NCBI GenBank assembly: GCA_009801085.1
Contig: VNWV01000010.1
Coordinates: 992,001 to 1,056,000, forward strand
DNA from: Lasiodiplodia sp. COLG20
Lineage: Eukaryota > Ascomycota > Dothideomycetes > Botryosphaeriales > Botryosphaeriaceae
Length of the DNA stretch: 64,000 nt
Direction of reading: 5' to 3'
The notes beneath the pieces were generated by a model. The model was not told the origin of the DNA, did not search any database, and was given only the letters and a program-made list of their open reading frames with translations. Position 1 is the first letter of the stretch. The number at the start of each line of letters is the position of its first letter. Shown here piece by piece: positions 23,136 to 35,392 of this stretch. The translations under genes and the position numbers were made by a program.

Positions 23136-26100
23136 CTTCTCGCCGGGCGGGCCCCCGCGGGGCGGGCGCTGGTCAAGCAGCCAAGCTTGCGAGCGGTGGG
23201 CGAGGGCGTCGACGGGGTGAGCGGGAGCTCGATGCCTGAGGTGGTGGAGGACGTAGGCGGGGATGCCTTTGCGGGCCAACGTGTCGAGTGAGTGCAAAGA
23301 ATAGCGCGGCTGAATAGGGAAGAGTGCGGACCCAGGAGCCAGCTGTATACGATCGCAGCCACAGCGCGCGGGCCAGGAGGGACTGTGGTCTGTGACAGCT
23401 GAATGCGCCGAAGCGTCAACGTCACAGCAAACGGTCCCCGCCTTCAGCCCTAAGACCCCTAGCCTCCCGACCGCCGGCCCGGCTGCCGCAACCGCTTAGG
23501 CCCGCTTAACCCTCGCTCGCGCGCGTCCTTCGCTTCACCACCGCTCTTTCGCACCCGTCTTCGCGTCCGTCTTCGCGTCGACGCGAAGGGACCGAGTTCC
23601 CTTCGGCCCTGTTCGCGCCTGCTCTACCTGAGACAACTCTCGGTCGATCGCCGCGCCGAGCGAGATGCACCCTCACCGCACGCTATCGGCACGCTTGACG
23701 ACTCGTCATCTCCGAGCCCGACGTACCACCACCGCCCGGCTCACCCACGGGCTGCCCAGCGATTGCGAGCCCAATGGCTGTCAACACAAAAGCGTCAGTG
23801 TTGCTGCTTCCGGCAACATGTGTGCTGAATGCGCCGTTGTCTTTCCTTGCAGTTGAGCCGCCCGGCCACGGTGCGATTCGTTTCAGCTTTCTTGCTCCGT
23901 GTTTCCATCCGACGGCTAGCTGTGGCGCACCTGAAACGCCTGTGGCTAAACACATTCTATTCCCTACAGCCACTACAAGAGATGAGCCCATGCCCGTAGC
24001 CCTCTCCTTTCCTACAGCCAGGAGCACTAACCAAATCTCTGCTTGTCGCCTATCGGGATGAACATGCCAGTCCTAGATGTAGCTGGGCAGTTTGAGTGTG
24101 TCGAAAAGGCTGACTTGCAGCATTTTACCATGTTCGAATTCCAGCGATTTTGTCCAGTTGTCTGCATTTGATGCGGTTTGCTTCCCGGATTCAAAAGACG
24201 CCCCCAGCTGTATTTCGCATCACTCACACCATCATCAAACATCTCTCCTTCCGGCTCCAGATTTGGGCTCCGGTGCACGTCTCTCGGTAAAGCATGCAGC
24301 GTGTGGCGTCCTAGCAGGTGATCTACACCTTGCAGGCAGCCGAACTCACGGCTACATCAGGCAGTGTGGCAGCTGGAAATCTGCCGGTTGTGGTCATCGT
24401 TGGGCACCTGTCCCTGACGTTGCTTTTCGACCTGGACCAAAGGCTGAGGAGTAACTCAAGCGGGAAGAAGTTAATCAGGCAGTTGCAACCTTTCCAATTT
24501 CCTTGTGGAATCTGACCCTCGAGAACCTACGGCATGCAACTGAGCGGGAATCGGCGGTAATTCGCGGCGAGAAGCTAAATGGCCGAGAGCTAGGAGGGGG
24601 CTAGGAGCTGTCATCCCAGGCCCTGATCCCCCCGCCTTGTGTGCGTGTGCCTGAGACAGACGATGTTCTCAGCTAAGGGTGTCAACGAATCCGGGCGCGC
24701 TTCGAACGCCTCGAACAAGCATCGAGCCCGGCACATTTTCTAGACTGATGCCCTGCATCAAAGACCAGGAAATAATCCGGCTCTGAGACCGATCATCACG
24801 ACGAGCAATTGGCCAGCCAAGTGTGGCCAATTCGTCACCATCCTCATTCTTTACGTGGTGGGTCTTGATCTGCACGCAGGTGACCCGTTCAACTTACACG
24901 TATGCAGGCACCGAGTCCTGGCGAGCAAGTACCCCCGCTGCTGCTCGACGTGAAGCCAGAAATGTGCAAGTTTGCGGCAACTCTTGCAGTCTGCACGTTC
25001 CTTTTGGAATAATGGCCTGCCCTCGCCGGTCTGCTCGCCAACGATGACGGCTAGGGATCACCGGAAAGTTAAACTTGTGCCGCATCGCCGCATACGGACG
25101 ACCACTGCACAATTTCCGTATTCGCACGTGCGCCCCGGGCCTGGGCCTCCCACCACTTGAAGTGCGTCGCGATTCATCGTACTGACCGTGTCTGCAGGGA
25201 GCGTGCACTGCTGGTTTTCCGCAGCGACTGGCATCTCGAGAGGAGGTTTCTCGTGGGGTATTTCGTCTGCATAATGCGAATCCTGCTCCGCCCGACTTGG
25301 ACTCCGGTGCTTACTCGTGGCGTGCGGAGACTTGACATGGACGGATCAGCGATATCCCGGTCATCAGGAACGACCAACGCCGTCCCTCGTTGCGGGGGCG
25401 GTAACCCCGGACACCTCACTACGAGAGGCGTTCAGCCTACAATGCGACGCGAGGCTGGGCGTGGTAGGGGGTCGATTCGTCGAATTCGCCAGCCATTTCG
25501 AGGTCTAGAGCCGTCGAACTGAAAAGCGACGTGGTCAATGTAAGCTCACGGCTGCTTTTGACCGACAGCCAGGATCGAGCAGAAGAGGTCCCATTACCAT
25601 GGGAAAATGTGCATAAGCACAACGTGCCACCCCGGAGCGAACCAGGAGAAGGGACTGCTCGTAACCGTCAAAGTACCACGGATGTACAGTGTACAATCTC
25701 CATCTACAATCCGCAAGATCCGGGAGCTACGTCCAGCCGAACACGACGAGAACGGGGTTCCCCCGTACGGCTGAGAGGAGGCGCACTACTTCCCAATAAA
25801 GGCTTTTGCCTGTGTCCGCGCTGACCGGCAGCCAGTCCGCAGCAGCGGGCGACGCAAACGACTAGCAGCCGCGCGCCTCCGGCTCTCCGGCAGAGATGAT
25901 TATCACGGGATCAACAGCCGGGGACGGTTTCTTGCCTTTCTGACAAAACCTAACGTTCTGTCGGCATCTCGACTTGTGGATTTGCGGGCTGCTCTCGCCA
26001 AGTGTGCGGTGAAGGTAGGGAAGATGCAGGAGACCAACACCGTCTTGACTCGAGGCAATGCGGCACGCAGCGGCCGGAGTCGTTGCGCTTCCGCTATGGG

Positions 26101-27327
26101 CGGATGTGGGCTTCCAGACAGGGATTCTTCCCCGCGTTGTCTGCAGGCATTTGACTCTACCCCACACTTCAGCATCGAGCCAACTGCATCGAATGTCCTA
26201 CATACGAGACCGCAAGCCCCGTACGGGGCGCTCAACCCACGTCATCCGCAGGGTCCTGTCAACCGATCCCAAGGGCAGCGGTGCAACGAAGACGAAAAGC
26301 TGCTCCTTTTCGCTGCTCTCCAAAAATGGACATCGGCGGCCCTAGCGTTTTGCGGGGAAATAAAGTAAGCGGGGGGCGGGTGGCTGGCGGCGGCCTCCCA
26401 CGTTGACGCACTAGCGCCTAGTGACGCGTGTGGGGAACGGTCCATCACTGCAAGCTGCATGACACGGTTGAGGCTATGTACCCTCGCAAGTACCTCGTGC
26501 GGGGGTGGTACCCTGACCACAGCAACACGACGGCTGCCCCGCGCTTTGTCTCTCCCCGAGACTTGGTCGAAACCGCCGTCGTTGTCTTCGTACCGGAGCA
26601 CAGGCTCTAGCCTTCTTCTCGCCGGTGCTTTTCCTCGCCAATCGCACGCGTGCAGTTGGAGTTTTCGGCCCGGCCGGAAAAGTGGCCGAGCCATGCGGAG
26701 AAGTACATGTTTCCGGCCCTGGACCTCCAAAGGTGCGGCATGGGAATAGAGCGAGGCGGAGTTAATTTTCCAGCTGGATGCCTGTCCCGGCTCCACCTCC
26801 TCTGCGTCGACAAGCCAGCCGCCGAGAGGAAAATCACTCAGCTTCCACCAACCGCGAGGTTCCGGGTACTTTCCGGTGGGTACGTATCGTCATGATGCAA
26901 GCGTATCGCCGTCCGACTGCTCCCATCCCCAGGCCGCTCCAATGGGGGTTCACCTTGCTTAGGTCCGGAACTAACCCTGCGCCCCAAGCGGGGAGTGCGC
27001 TACCCATACGATTATCAGGATCCATGACACTTGCAGGAGCCCCACGCATCAGGCGCTGTTGCCCAGACCGCTGGGGGCGTTGGGGCAACGGCTCCCTGGA
27101 TCTACAAGTCTCGAAACCGGAGACTCGTCAGCCACTCCTTCCTTCCACTGTGCCGAAGCACGATGGAGCGGGGTTGGAGAGGGGAGGGGATAAATATGCC
27201 CCGTCTCCTCTGTACTCTTTCCTCCACCACGATCTTACGGCGCTGAACACTTCTTCGCCTGAGACTGTGAAAGGTTTCCCATTTTCCCAATTTCCCATTT
27301 TGTCGCCCAAGTGGTCCGTTTGTCAAG
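23136..27327. other. 4.2 kb gene-poor region upstream of alcohol oxidase
   Basis: Separates the divergent DDHD lipase and alcohol oxidase genes. The many short open frames on both strands match no family I know and overlap each other freely. Base composition is similar to coding flanks, so it does not look like AT-rich repeat debris. It may hold long regulatory DNA, an unrecognised lineage-specific gene or an untranslated RNA; nothing can be supported. Confidence 0.45.
27168..27197 (+). promoter_or_regulatory. TATA box and CreA-like site before alcohol oxidase
   Basis: ATAAATAT at 27190-27197 lies 131 bp before the start codon inside a G-rich context. GCGGGG at 27168-27173 fits the SYGGRG consensus bound by the carbon-repression factor CreA. 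A strong TATA promoter with repressor sites is what inducible alcohol oxidase genes usually have; binding here is inference. Confidence 0.4.
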
Positions 27328-29637
27328 ATGACGATCCCGGACGAGGTTGATATCATCGTTACCGGTGGTGGTTCGTGTGGGTACGTTGAACGACCTGGTA
27401 CTTTGGGTGGATTTCATTCGCTAACCTCTCACAGTTGCGTCGTCGCTGGCCGTTTGGCCAACCTCGACCGCAACCTCCACGTCATGCTCATCGAGGCTGG
27501 CGAGAGCAATCTGAACGATCCATGGTGCGTTGTCTTGATTCCTATCGAAACTGTTTTCTGACCCCTGCAGGGTGTTCCGGCCTGGAATTTACCCGAGGAA
27601 CATGAAGCTGGACAGCAAGACCGCTTCGTTCTACTACTCGCGGCCTTCGGAGTGGCTGGGCGGTCGTCGTGCTATCGTCCCCGCCGCCAACGTTCTGGGC
27701 GGCGGCAGCAGCATCAACTTCATGATGTACACGCGCGCCTCCGCCTCGGACTACGACGACTTCCAGGCAAAGGGCTGGACCACCAAGGAGCTGCTCCCGT
27801 TGATGAAGAAGCACGAGACGTACCAGCGAGCCTGTAAGCTCCCCGGTGTTTTGGGTTAGAGCTTCCACTAACTCATCGTTCCAGGCCAGAACCGGGACCT
27901 GCACGGATTCGAGGGCCCGATCAAGGTTTCTTTCGGCAACTACACCTACCCGATCATGCAGGACTTCTTGCGCGCCACCGAGTCCCAGGGAATCCCTACC
28001 ACCGACGACCTCCAAGATCTCGTGACTGGCCACGGTGCCGAGCACTGGCTGAAGTGGATCAACCGGTAAGATGGTAGCTCATGTTGACTGACTCGATACT
28101 GATGTACATCGCAGCGACACCGGTCGCCGGTCCGACTCGGCGCACGCTTACATCCACAGCACCCGGTCCGTCCACCAGAACTTGCATCTCGTCTGCAATA
28201 CCAAGGTCGACAAGATCATCCTGGATGGCGACACGGCGGTAGGCGTCCAGACGCTACCCGCCAAGCCGTTGCACCCCAAGCAGAAGCAAGAGCCCAAGAT
28301 CTACAGGGCTCGCCGGCAAATCATCGTCAGCGGCGGCACGCTGAGCTCGCCGCTCATCCTCCAGCGCTCTGGCATTGGTAATGCTTACCATGTGCGCCAA
28401 CTCCTGTCCTCAGACTAACTAACGGCTCGATAGGTGACCCCGAGAAGCTCCGCAAGGCCGGCGTCAAGCCCCTCGTCAACCTCCCCGGTGTGGGTCTGAA
28501 CTTCCAGGATCACTACCTGACATTCGCACCCTACCGGGCGACTCCCGAGACCGAGTCGTTCGACGACTTCGTCCGCGGCGACCCCATCGTCCAGCAAAAG
28601 GTCATCGACCAATGGTTCGTCCCGTCGTCCCGTCGAGCATCCCGTTCGTAACTAATTCAATGTCTAGGAACCTCAACGGCACCGGCCCGTTGGCGACCAA
28701 CGGCATCGAAGCCGGTGTCAAGATTCGGCCCACTGAGGAGGAGCTCAAGTGGATGGACACGTGGCCGTGCCCCGAATTCCGGTCCGGGTGGGAGAGCTAC
28801 TTCAAGGACAAGCCCGACAAGCCTGTCATGCACTACTCGGTCATCTCCGGCTGGTTCGGTGACCACATGCTCATGCCTCCGGGCAAGTTCTTCACCATGT
28901 TCCACTTCCTCGAGTACCCGTTCTCGCGCGGTTCGACGCACATCGTCTCGCCGAACCCGTACGAGGCGCCAGACTTCGACGCCGGCTTCATGAACGACCG
29001 GCGCGACATGGCCCCGATGGTCTGGGGCTACATCAAGTCGCGTGAGACGGCGCGTCGCATGAAGGCGTACGCGGGCGAGGTGACGGCCATGCACCCGTTC
29101 TACGCATACGACTCGGCGGCCAAGGCCCAGGACCTCGACCTCGCCAACACCAAGGCGTACGCCGGGCCGGACCACCTCTCGGCGGGCATCCAGCACGGCT
29201 CGTGGAGCCGGCCGCTGGAGGCGGCCAAGGAGACGTCGCCCAACTACCTCAACTCAGCGTGCCAGGGTCTGCGCGACGACCTGGAGTACACCAAGGACGA
29301 CCTGCTGGCCATCGAGGACTGGGTCAAGCGGCACGTCGAGACGACCTGGCACTCGCTGGGCACCTGCTCGATGGGCCCGCGCGGCGGCAACAGCATCATC
29401 AAGCACGGTGTCGTCGACGAGCGGCTCAGCGTGCACGGCGTCAAGAACCTCAAGGTGGCCGACCTGTCCATCTGCCCGGACAACGTCGGCTGCAACACGT
29501 ACTCGACGGCGCTGCTCATCGGCGAGAAGTGCGCCGTGCTCACGGCCGAGGACCTGGGCTACACCGGCTCCGCCCTCGACATGAAGGTCCCGACGTACCA
29601 CGCACCGAGGGAGATTACTCACCTCTCCAGGCTGTAG
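27328..29637 (+). CDS. aox: alcohol oxidase (GMC family), peroxisomal
   Basis: FAD-dependent enzyme that oxidises short primary alcohols such as methanol to aldehyde and hydrogen peroxide. Seven exons (27328-27380, 27435-27524, 27571-27833, 27885-28065, 28115-28377, 28434-28614, 28668-29637), all joining in frame, give 666 residues, the usual length of fungal alcohol oxidases. The FAD-binding loop reads VTGGGSCGCVVAGRLA. GMC signature 1 is RRAIVPAANVLGGGSSINF and signature 2 is GGTLSSPLILQRSGIG. The catalytic His region is TTWHSLGTCSMGPR and the Asn region DNVGCNTYSTALL. The C-terminus SRL is a PTS1-type peroxisome signal, matching the organelle where the peroxide can be destroyed. The usual GGGxxG loop has Ser-Cys in the variable positions. 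Substrate range cannot be read from sequence. Confidence 0.95.
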
Positions 29638-30798
29638 GGAAACTGTTTTACGAGTCTCGCTTTTCGGCGAGTATGAAATTTCTTTTGCTCGACTTGGCCC
29701 GCCTGCTTGTTTGGCTTAATGGCTTCTTGTTCCATCAGTAGTCGGTCTCTAACCTCTGCTACTGCTCTTTTTGTACGTAGTATGGAATGTGACGGTGCTG
29801 AAATGACCTTCAATCGTGAGTCCGTGTCTAGCACGTGTCCAATGCCAACGCAGCACTCGCCGTCTTCAGCCGAAACGTCAGGACTATTAGGCCTGTGAAA
29901 CCAAGGCAACCCCTCAGCAGCCTAACTTCTGGTCTCGGTGCCTAGCCTCATGACGTCAACCGTTCGCCTTGCGGTTCGGGGCGATCCGGCAGCCTGCGAA
30001 CCCACATCAAGAATTACTTCATGGCCGTTTACGAGGTCCTTTTTGCGAGATTTGTCCGCGTGCGGGCGGCTCGGAGAGCCTGAGGGATAAATTAAGCTTC
30101 GACAGCTGAAACGTCGGACCGTTACACAAGTCGACGAGGAGTCCGAGCAACGGGGCGACCGAACGTGAGACGGAACGACATTCTTGTTTGCTTCCTATCG
30201 CGTCGTATCGCGTTGTGCAGACGTTGGACTGTCAAGCAGGAGCGGGGAAGGTCAAGCGGGCGGGCAACCGGCAGCGGGCGCTGATCTCGCCCCACTCTGA
30301 TTGTCGATCTGGCCAGCGCCGAAAAACGCGGTGCACGACGGACGGGTCGACGAGCGCTGCGGAACCGCACCCATCAGGTCCTGCAGACGGGAGGCAGGAG
30401 AGTGGGAGGGCTAGAGCGGGCCGTCAGCCGTGGCTGAGGATGGGAGGAGCGGCCAATGGCGTGGGGGATGCTGACAGCGCAGCCTCCGCCGGGGCGTGAC
30501 GTCATTGCCAGCGCTGGCGGTGGCCCAGTTTTGCAATGCGTGAGGAAGGAGAGACGGGGTCCTGCTGCGAACCCTGCCGGCTACTGCTCCCGCCCTGTTA
30601 CCTCCTGCACTACCAACTCTCTCGTTTGCAATCCCAATTTCTTCTGTCGCTATTCCCCCCGTCCAAAAAGCCCGCCGAGCGCGAGCTTTCAGCTCTCCAT
30701 TCGTGCGGCTGTGTGCTAGCTGCGAGCCCTTTCGACGATCTCCACGATCCTACTCCCATTCGAGATAGCAGCCTGGCCTGCGCACGCAGCCTTACACC
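29638..30798. other. intergenic region, promoter of the App1-like gene
   Basis: 1.2 kb between two plus-strand genes. Pyrimidine-rich near 30580-30680, before the next start. No gene or RNA recognised. Confidence 0.5.
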
Positions 30799-32496
30799 AT
30801 GATCCGCACTTCAACCCTGCTGCTCGCAGCCCTTGACGCGTATGCACTCGCTGCTGCCGTCCCAGCCCCAGCCCCGGCCGCTACTGGAGAGCCAGCCGCA
30901 CTCCCAAGACAACGTCCAATCGACGCTGCGGACCCGCTCATCACGCCCTCGCCCGCTCTCAATGAAGCCACCCGCACCTATCTCGAGCGCCGAGATCTGC
31001 TAGACGATATCAAAAGTGGTGTGAACTCGGCCCTTAGCGCATTGGGATCCGATATTCCCAGCTACGTTACCGACGGTACGCCGCCATGTCATTGGTTGTC
31101 TCTCTTCACCAAGTACTGATAACGCTGCAGGTGTCGCCAACTTCTTCCAGAACTTCCCCTCTGGCAGCGCTGTGCAGAGCTCGCTCGGCCTAAATGATAG
31201 CCAGCTGGCCGCGCTGCCGACCCAGGTGCTCAACATCCCTCCTTATGGCAACTGGACCGACCAGGGTTGGAACGTCCGCTTCCACGGCAACGTTTACAAG
31301 CAGCCCAACACCAGCCGGGAAAAGTTAAACGACTTGGCCAACGTCTTCCTCATTGGGACGGACATAGAGGATCTGCCCGACTCGCAGCAAGACCAGGCTC
31401 GCAACTTGACCGCCGAGATTTTTATCGTGCAGCAGGGCAATGAGACGGTCAAGGTTCACCTTGAGCCCGCCGCGAGTGCCGGCGGTGATGGCGAACCCGG
31501 AGGCGGTGGAGCCGTGACACCCTCTGGTGGAAACCAGACGCTCACGCTGCCCTACAATACTACGGCTGAAGGCGATTTCGATGTCTTTTTGCCCATCGCC
31601 AACACCACGGGTGGCCTCACCGCCGGCAACGCGACGAGCAAGATCCAACGTCTCAATGTTTACGCCGACAATGCTACTCTTGGCAACGCAACCGCGTATT
31701 TGGTGCCCCCGACGGGCATGACCATCATCAGTGACATCGACGACATTTTGCGTGTGACCAAGATTTACCAGCCGAAGGAGGGCCTGTTAAACTCTTTCGC
31801 CCGGCCGTTCACGCAGTGGATGAATATGCCGGACATTTACGCCAACTGGTCCAGGTCTCTGCCGGACATGCATTTCCACTACTTGACCACCACCCCGGAG
31901 CAGGTGACGCGCAATTACATGGACTTTATCTTCAAGACCTACCCTGGTGGTAGTTTCGATACCCGTAAGACCATTCGCCGTCACACATTGAAGTAATACT
32001 AACACTCGCTCAAGGCCCGCTCAACTTCTCCGACGTCTCGGCGACCCTCAGCATCCGCAGGTTCCTGCTGGACAAGATCTTCCAGACCTTCCCAGAGCGC
32101 AAATTCATCCTCGTGGCCGACACGTCCAACTCGGACGTCATGAAGGCCTACCCGGCGCTGGCGCACGACTACCCCAATCAGGTGCAGTGCATCTTCCTAC
32201 GCAACACTTCGGCCACGGACGACGACAAGTTCCCGTACGACACGTCGGGCTTCAAGGACCTCAACCAGCAGATGTATATGTTTTTCAAGGTGCCTGACGA
32301 CCTGACCAACCTCGATATCGAGGGCGGCCGCTGCTACAACTCCTCCATTCCCCAAAATGTCACCTTTTCGACCCAGGACGAGCTGCTCGGAATCCACGGT
32401 GACAGCGCCGCCTCCGGGCCTGTCCAGGCTCCCAGCAAGAGCGGCGTGTTCGGCCTGGTCGTCGCGTTGGGAGTCGCCGTATGGATGGGACTGTAG
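30799..32496 (+). CDS. secreted App1-type phosphatidate phosphatase
   Basis: Exons 30799-31075, 31131-31964 and 32015-32496 (introns 55 and 50 nt) give 530 residues. The App1 catalytic domain (HAD-like) removes phosphate from phosphatidic acid; the motif here is ISDIDDILRVT with Asp294 and Asp296, followed by LLNSFARPFTQWMNMPDIYANW and HFHYLTTTPEQVTRNYMDF. Unlike yeast App1, which is cytosolic and linked to actin patches, this protein starts with a signal peptide (MIRTSTLLLAALDAYALAAA). It carries about sixteen N-glycosylation sequons and ends in a small-residue stretch plus hydrophobic tail (VFGLVVALGVAVWMGL) like a GPI signal. It therefore probably works at the cell surface or in the secretory route. 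The fifth residue of the DxDxT motif is Ile instead of Thr. Confidence 0.88.
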
Positions 32497-33337
32497 ATGT
32501 GGTCGATGTGTGGTCTTTTTACTTTTAAGCCGCCCCCTGTTTGATGATGTGTTTATTCTTTACGATTAATGGATTTTCCATGACGATTGGTTACGGACGG
32601 GAGTGGAGGGGAGAAGATTGGAAACCTAGCGTCTTCTAATTTTTTCACGGGATTGTTGTGGATAGAGAATGGGGCTTGGAGACTATACAAAAGGAACCGA
32701 TCGCGAGTACCTACTGACGAATCAGCTGGTAATGACGAGGGGGAGCGCTCCTGGGGTTGTAGTGTTTTTTGAATAGACTAACAGCTGGTTTGCTGGATAA
32801 TCACCGTGTAGAGTAAGCAGCGGCTGCTCGAGAGTAAAAATGCTCTTAGCTCACTGTTAGGCTGCAAAGATAATTTACCACGGAGTTTTGGACCTGGATG
32901 GGTTGAACTTGAAAAGAGGACTTGTTGGTCTCAAGTTGGTCATGTGTACAATAAGTTGACTATAAAATGGTCTCGCGCAGGTGACCGATGCCGCATTTCT
33001 TTTCTACAATGAAGTAGTCAGGCAAATGGTGATTATAAACACAATATATACTTTCTAATTGAGGGATGGATAGAGAAATTGTATTACTACCAGACCTAAA
33101 TGTAAAGTGTCGAAATACTAAGATTTAAACTTTGATTTCTATGTATATCTCTTAGAAAAAATATTCGAAAGCGGAACATAAAAATGTTCTTCACGCTTGA
33201 TGAAATATTTTATGCTTATCAACAACAAAAAAAATGAGGAACTGGCTAGAGTGGAGAATCTAGTAGGTTTAGATGTCTAAGATGAGAACCTGAACTTTTT
33301 GGAGTTTGCGTTATTAAAAAGAGTCGGAAGGAGACGT
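32497..33337. other. AT-rich intergenic region
   Basis: 841 bp between convergent genes; 32950-33250 is strongly AT- and TpA-rich. No gene recognised. It probably contains the 3' untranslated regions of both neighbours. Confidence 0.5.
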
Positions 33338-34782
33338 CTATTTTTGACTCATATATGGATGCTCCAGAAGCTCTCTTGCCGTCTTTCTCTGTTCCGGCAA
33401 CCAGCACAGCATTGACCTCATAAAGTCGAGGAAAAGCTCCTTGTCTCGTCCTTCTAGATTCTCTTCCTCGGCTTCAAACGAAAGCGGAGGAATTTCAGCA
33501 TCCATCAATGTGCCTAGACGAGTTTTGTTAGAACTTCCGCACACGTTTCGATCGAGAACGACGTACCATTCTCGTCAAAGAATAAGAAGGCGCTCCCGTC
33601 TTTTTCGAGAAACTCGCGGGGAGGGGGGCCCAAGTACGCAACGATTTGCGAGAGGTGTTTGATGTTGCTTAGCTCGTTTTCATCCGTCCTACTGTCGAAG
33701 AGATGCTTGCCCTCGTAGAGGTCCCATATCTGCATGTGGTTAGACTGCGTAAGGCCGCTCGTGCTAATTGGACTATTACCATAACTCCGAAATTCCAGAT
33801 ATCGACTTTGTAGTCCCATTCCATTTCAAGGATCACCTCTGGAGCCCGATAGATCTCTGGCATAATGTATTCGGAATATTTCCGCTCTGCGAACCGCGCT
33901 TCTCCGAAATCGCAAAGGATCGGATAGCCCCATGACTTCGGCTTAGGCATCCGTCGGGATCTGTAGATTGTGCGCTGCTCATCGATCACTTTGCGCTCGC
34001 TCAGGTGCTCCGTCTCCGTCTTCTCCATGTCGGGCAGCACGTCTTCGTCCTTGTTCTCCAGGAGGATATTTGATGCCGTGATGTCTGCAAGCCGTGGCAT
34101 TAGTGTTAGGGAACCTAAATAGAGCATTGGAAATGCCTACCTGTGTGGATCAAGCCGGCCTCGTTATGAAGAAAATCCAGCGTATTCAGGAGGTAAAAGC
34201 AGAAAGGTTTCAGCATCTCTGTAGAAAATCGGTTATTGGGAAGAAATGGCACAAGTTCCGATAACCTCATAGCAAGTGGCTCTTGGACGAAGCATAAGTG
34301 AGAGCCAGCGGGGCCTTCGACCTCAAACGAGTCAAAGACCTTGCGTATGAAAGCGCTTCCTGGGTGATTGGTCTTGGTTTGGCAAAGGCGTTCATAAGCG
34401 TGCAGCTCACGTGCCGCCTGTTTATTGTACGCTGAGCTGCGGACGAAGACTTTGATAACAACATAGCGTTGTTTGCTTTCAGATAGTCAGAACGGATACA
34501 GAAAGAGATTGCGAGCACTAACTGCAGATCTCGACATAGCCAGACTGTCGAGGCCACGCCGTAGCCAAACTTGGTGATGATCTGGTACTGGGAATTGAGT
34601 ACTTGGCCAATGCGTGCCGGGTAGTAGTTGATCGGACGGTAACTTGAAAGCGTCTCTTCTTCGATCTTTTGACTATGGTCAATGGTAGGAAATGCGCGTG
34701 TTGACAGGAGTCTTGGCGTCAACGGCGGTCGCAGTCGCGTTGTGGTGAACGCTCGCCGTACAGTCCTCAAGACCACGGTCAT
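33338..34782 (-). CDS. SRPK-like protein kinase with mitochondrial-type leader
   Basis: Five exons, 34782-34523, 34475-34141, 34084-33780, 33729-33567 and 33513-33338, give 412 residues; all four introns (47-56 nt) keep frame. Kinase elements: Gly-rich loop FGYGVASTVWLCRD, ATP-binding Lys95 in YVVIKVF, catalytic loop HTDITASN (Asp199, Asn204), DFG at 257-259 within LCDFGEARF, and MPEIYRAPEVIL. HTD rather than HRD and the split lobes resemble SRPK-type kinases, which expanded in filamentous fungi. The loop Lys two residues after Asp199 is Thr. The N-terminus is Arg/Ser/Thr-rich with no acidic residue for about 35 positions (MTVVLRTVRRAFTTTRLRPP), like a mitochondrial presequence. An in-frame ATG at 34926 would lengthen it by 48 residues. 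Confidence 0.85.
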
Positions 34783-35392
34783 TGCTGCTGGAGAAGAGAA
34801 GCGAGATGAAAAAGGAAAACAAGAGGAGATCACGACGGGAAGAACGTGATGTAGATGCAGTCGAGGACGTGCGTGCGGCGGCACGGAAGTTCGTGCATCC
34901 CGTGAGGCTGCGCCGCAATGAATCAATCGTTCTGTTCTGATCTCACAAAATTATTGTCGGATTTCATATTGACGCATAGTTCTTACCCTGATAATATTGT
35001 GGTTGGAATTCGCTGTTTGATGAAAACCGGCTGAGTGCGAGATCTTTCTGAAATAGTGATCAAGCGGCAAAGACGTTGTGCTTAGTCAAATGGCAACGAG
35101 AAAAAGTTACGAGCCCGTAAAATAATCCATAGGTATCAGTATCTACATAAAATCAAACATAAATCCACTCTTCACATACCGCCGTCTTTCTTCCCTTCTT
35201 CGTCGCCTGACAGCGTCTTGCTATCTGGATGAAGCCACGAGAGCGCCGCCTTCTCAAGTTTTCTGTGAGGAATATCCAACGTCATCTTAGTTCCCTCTTT
35301 TTACACTCAATTACCGTGTTACGGTTTGAGGATGCCGTTGTTTCGGCCTTTTGCTTGCTTGCCCCTTTTAGATTTGTTAAACATTGATGTAT
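34783..35392. other. intergenic region, promoter of the kinase gene
   Basis: 610 bp between two minus-strand genes, AT-rich. No motif or gene recognised. Confidence 0.5.

Noticed and set aside
26242..26796. 184-codon minus-strand frame upstream of alcohol oxidase
   Set aside because: No domain, no splice-supported extension, overlaps equally long frames on the other strand.
27571..28614. Alcohol oxidase exons 3-6 have lengths 263, 181, 263 and 181 nt, hinting at an internal duplication
   Set aside because: The encoded sequences are unrelated to each other and align to successive parts of a normal alcohol oxidase, so the pattern is coincidence.
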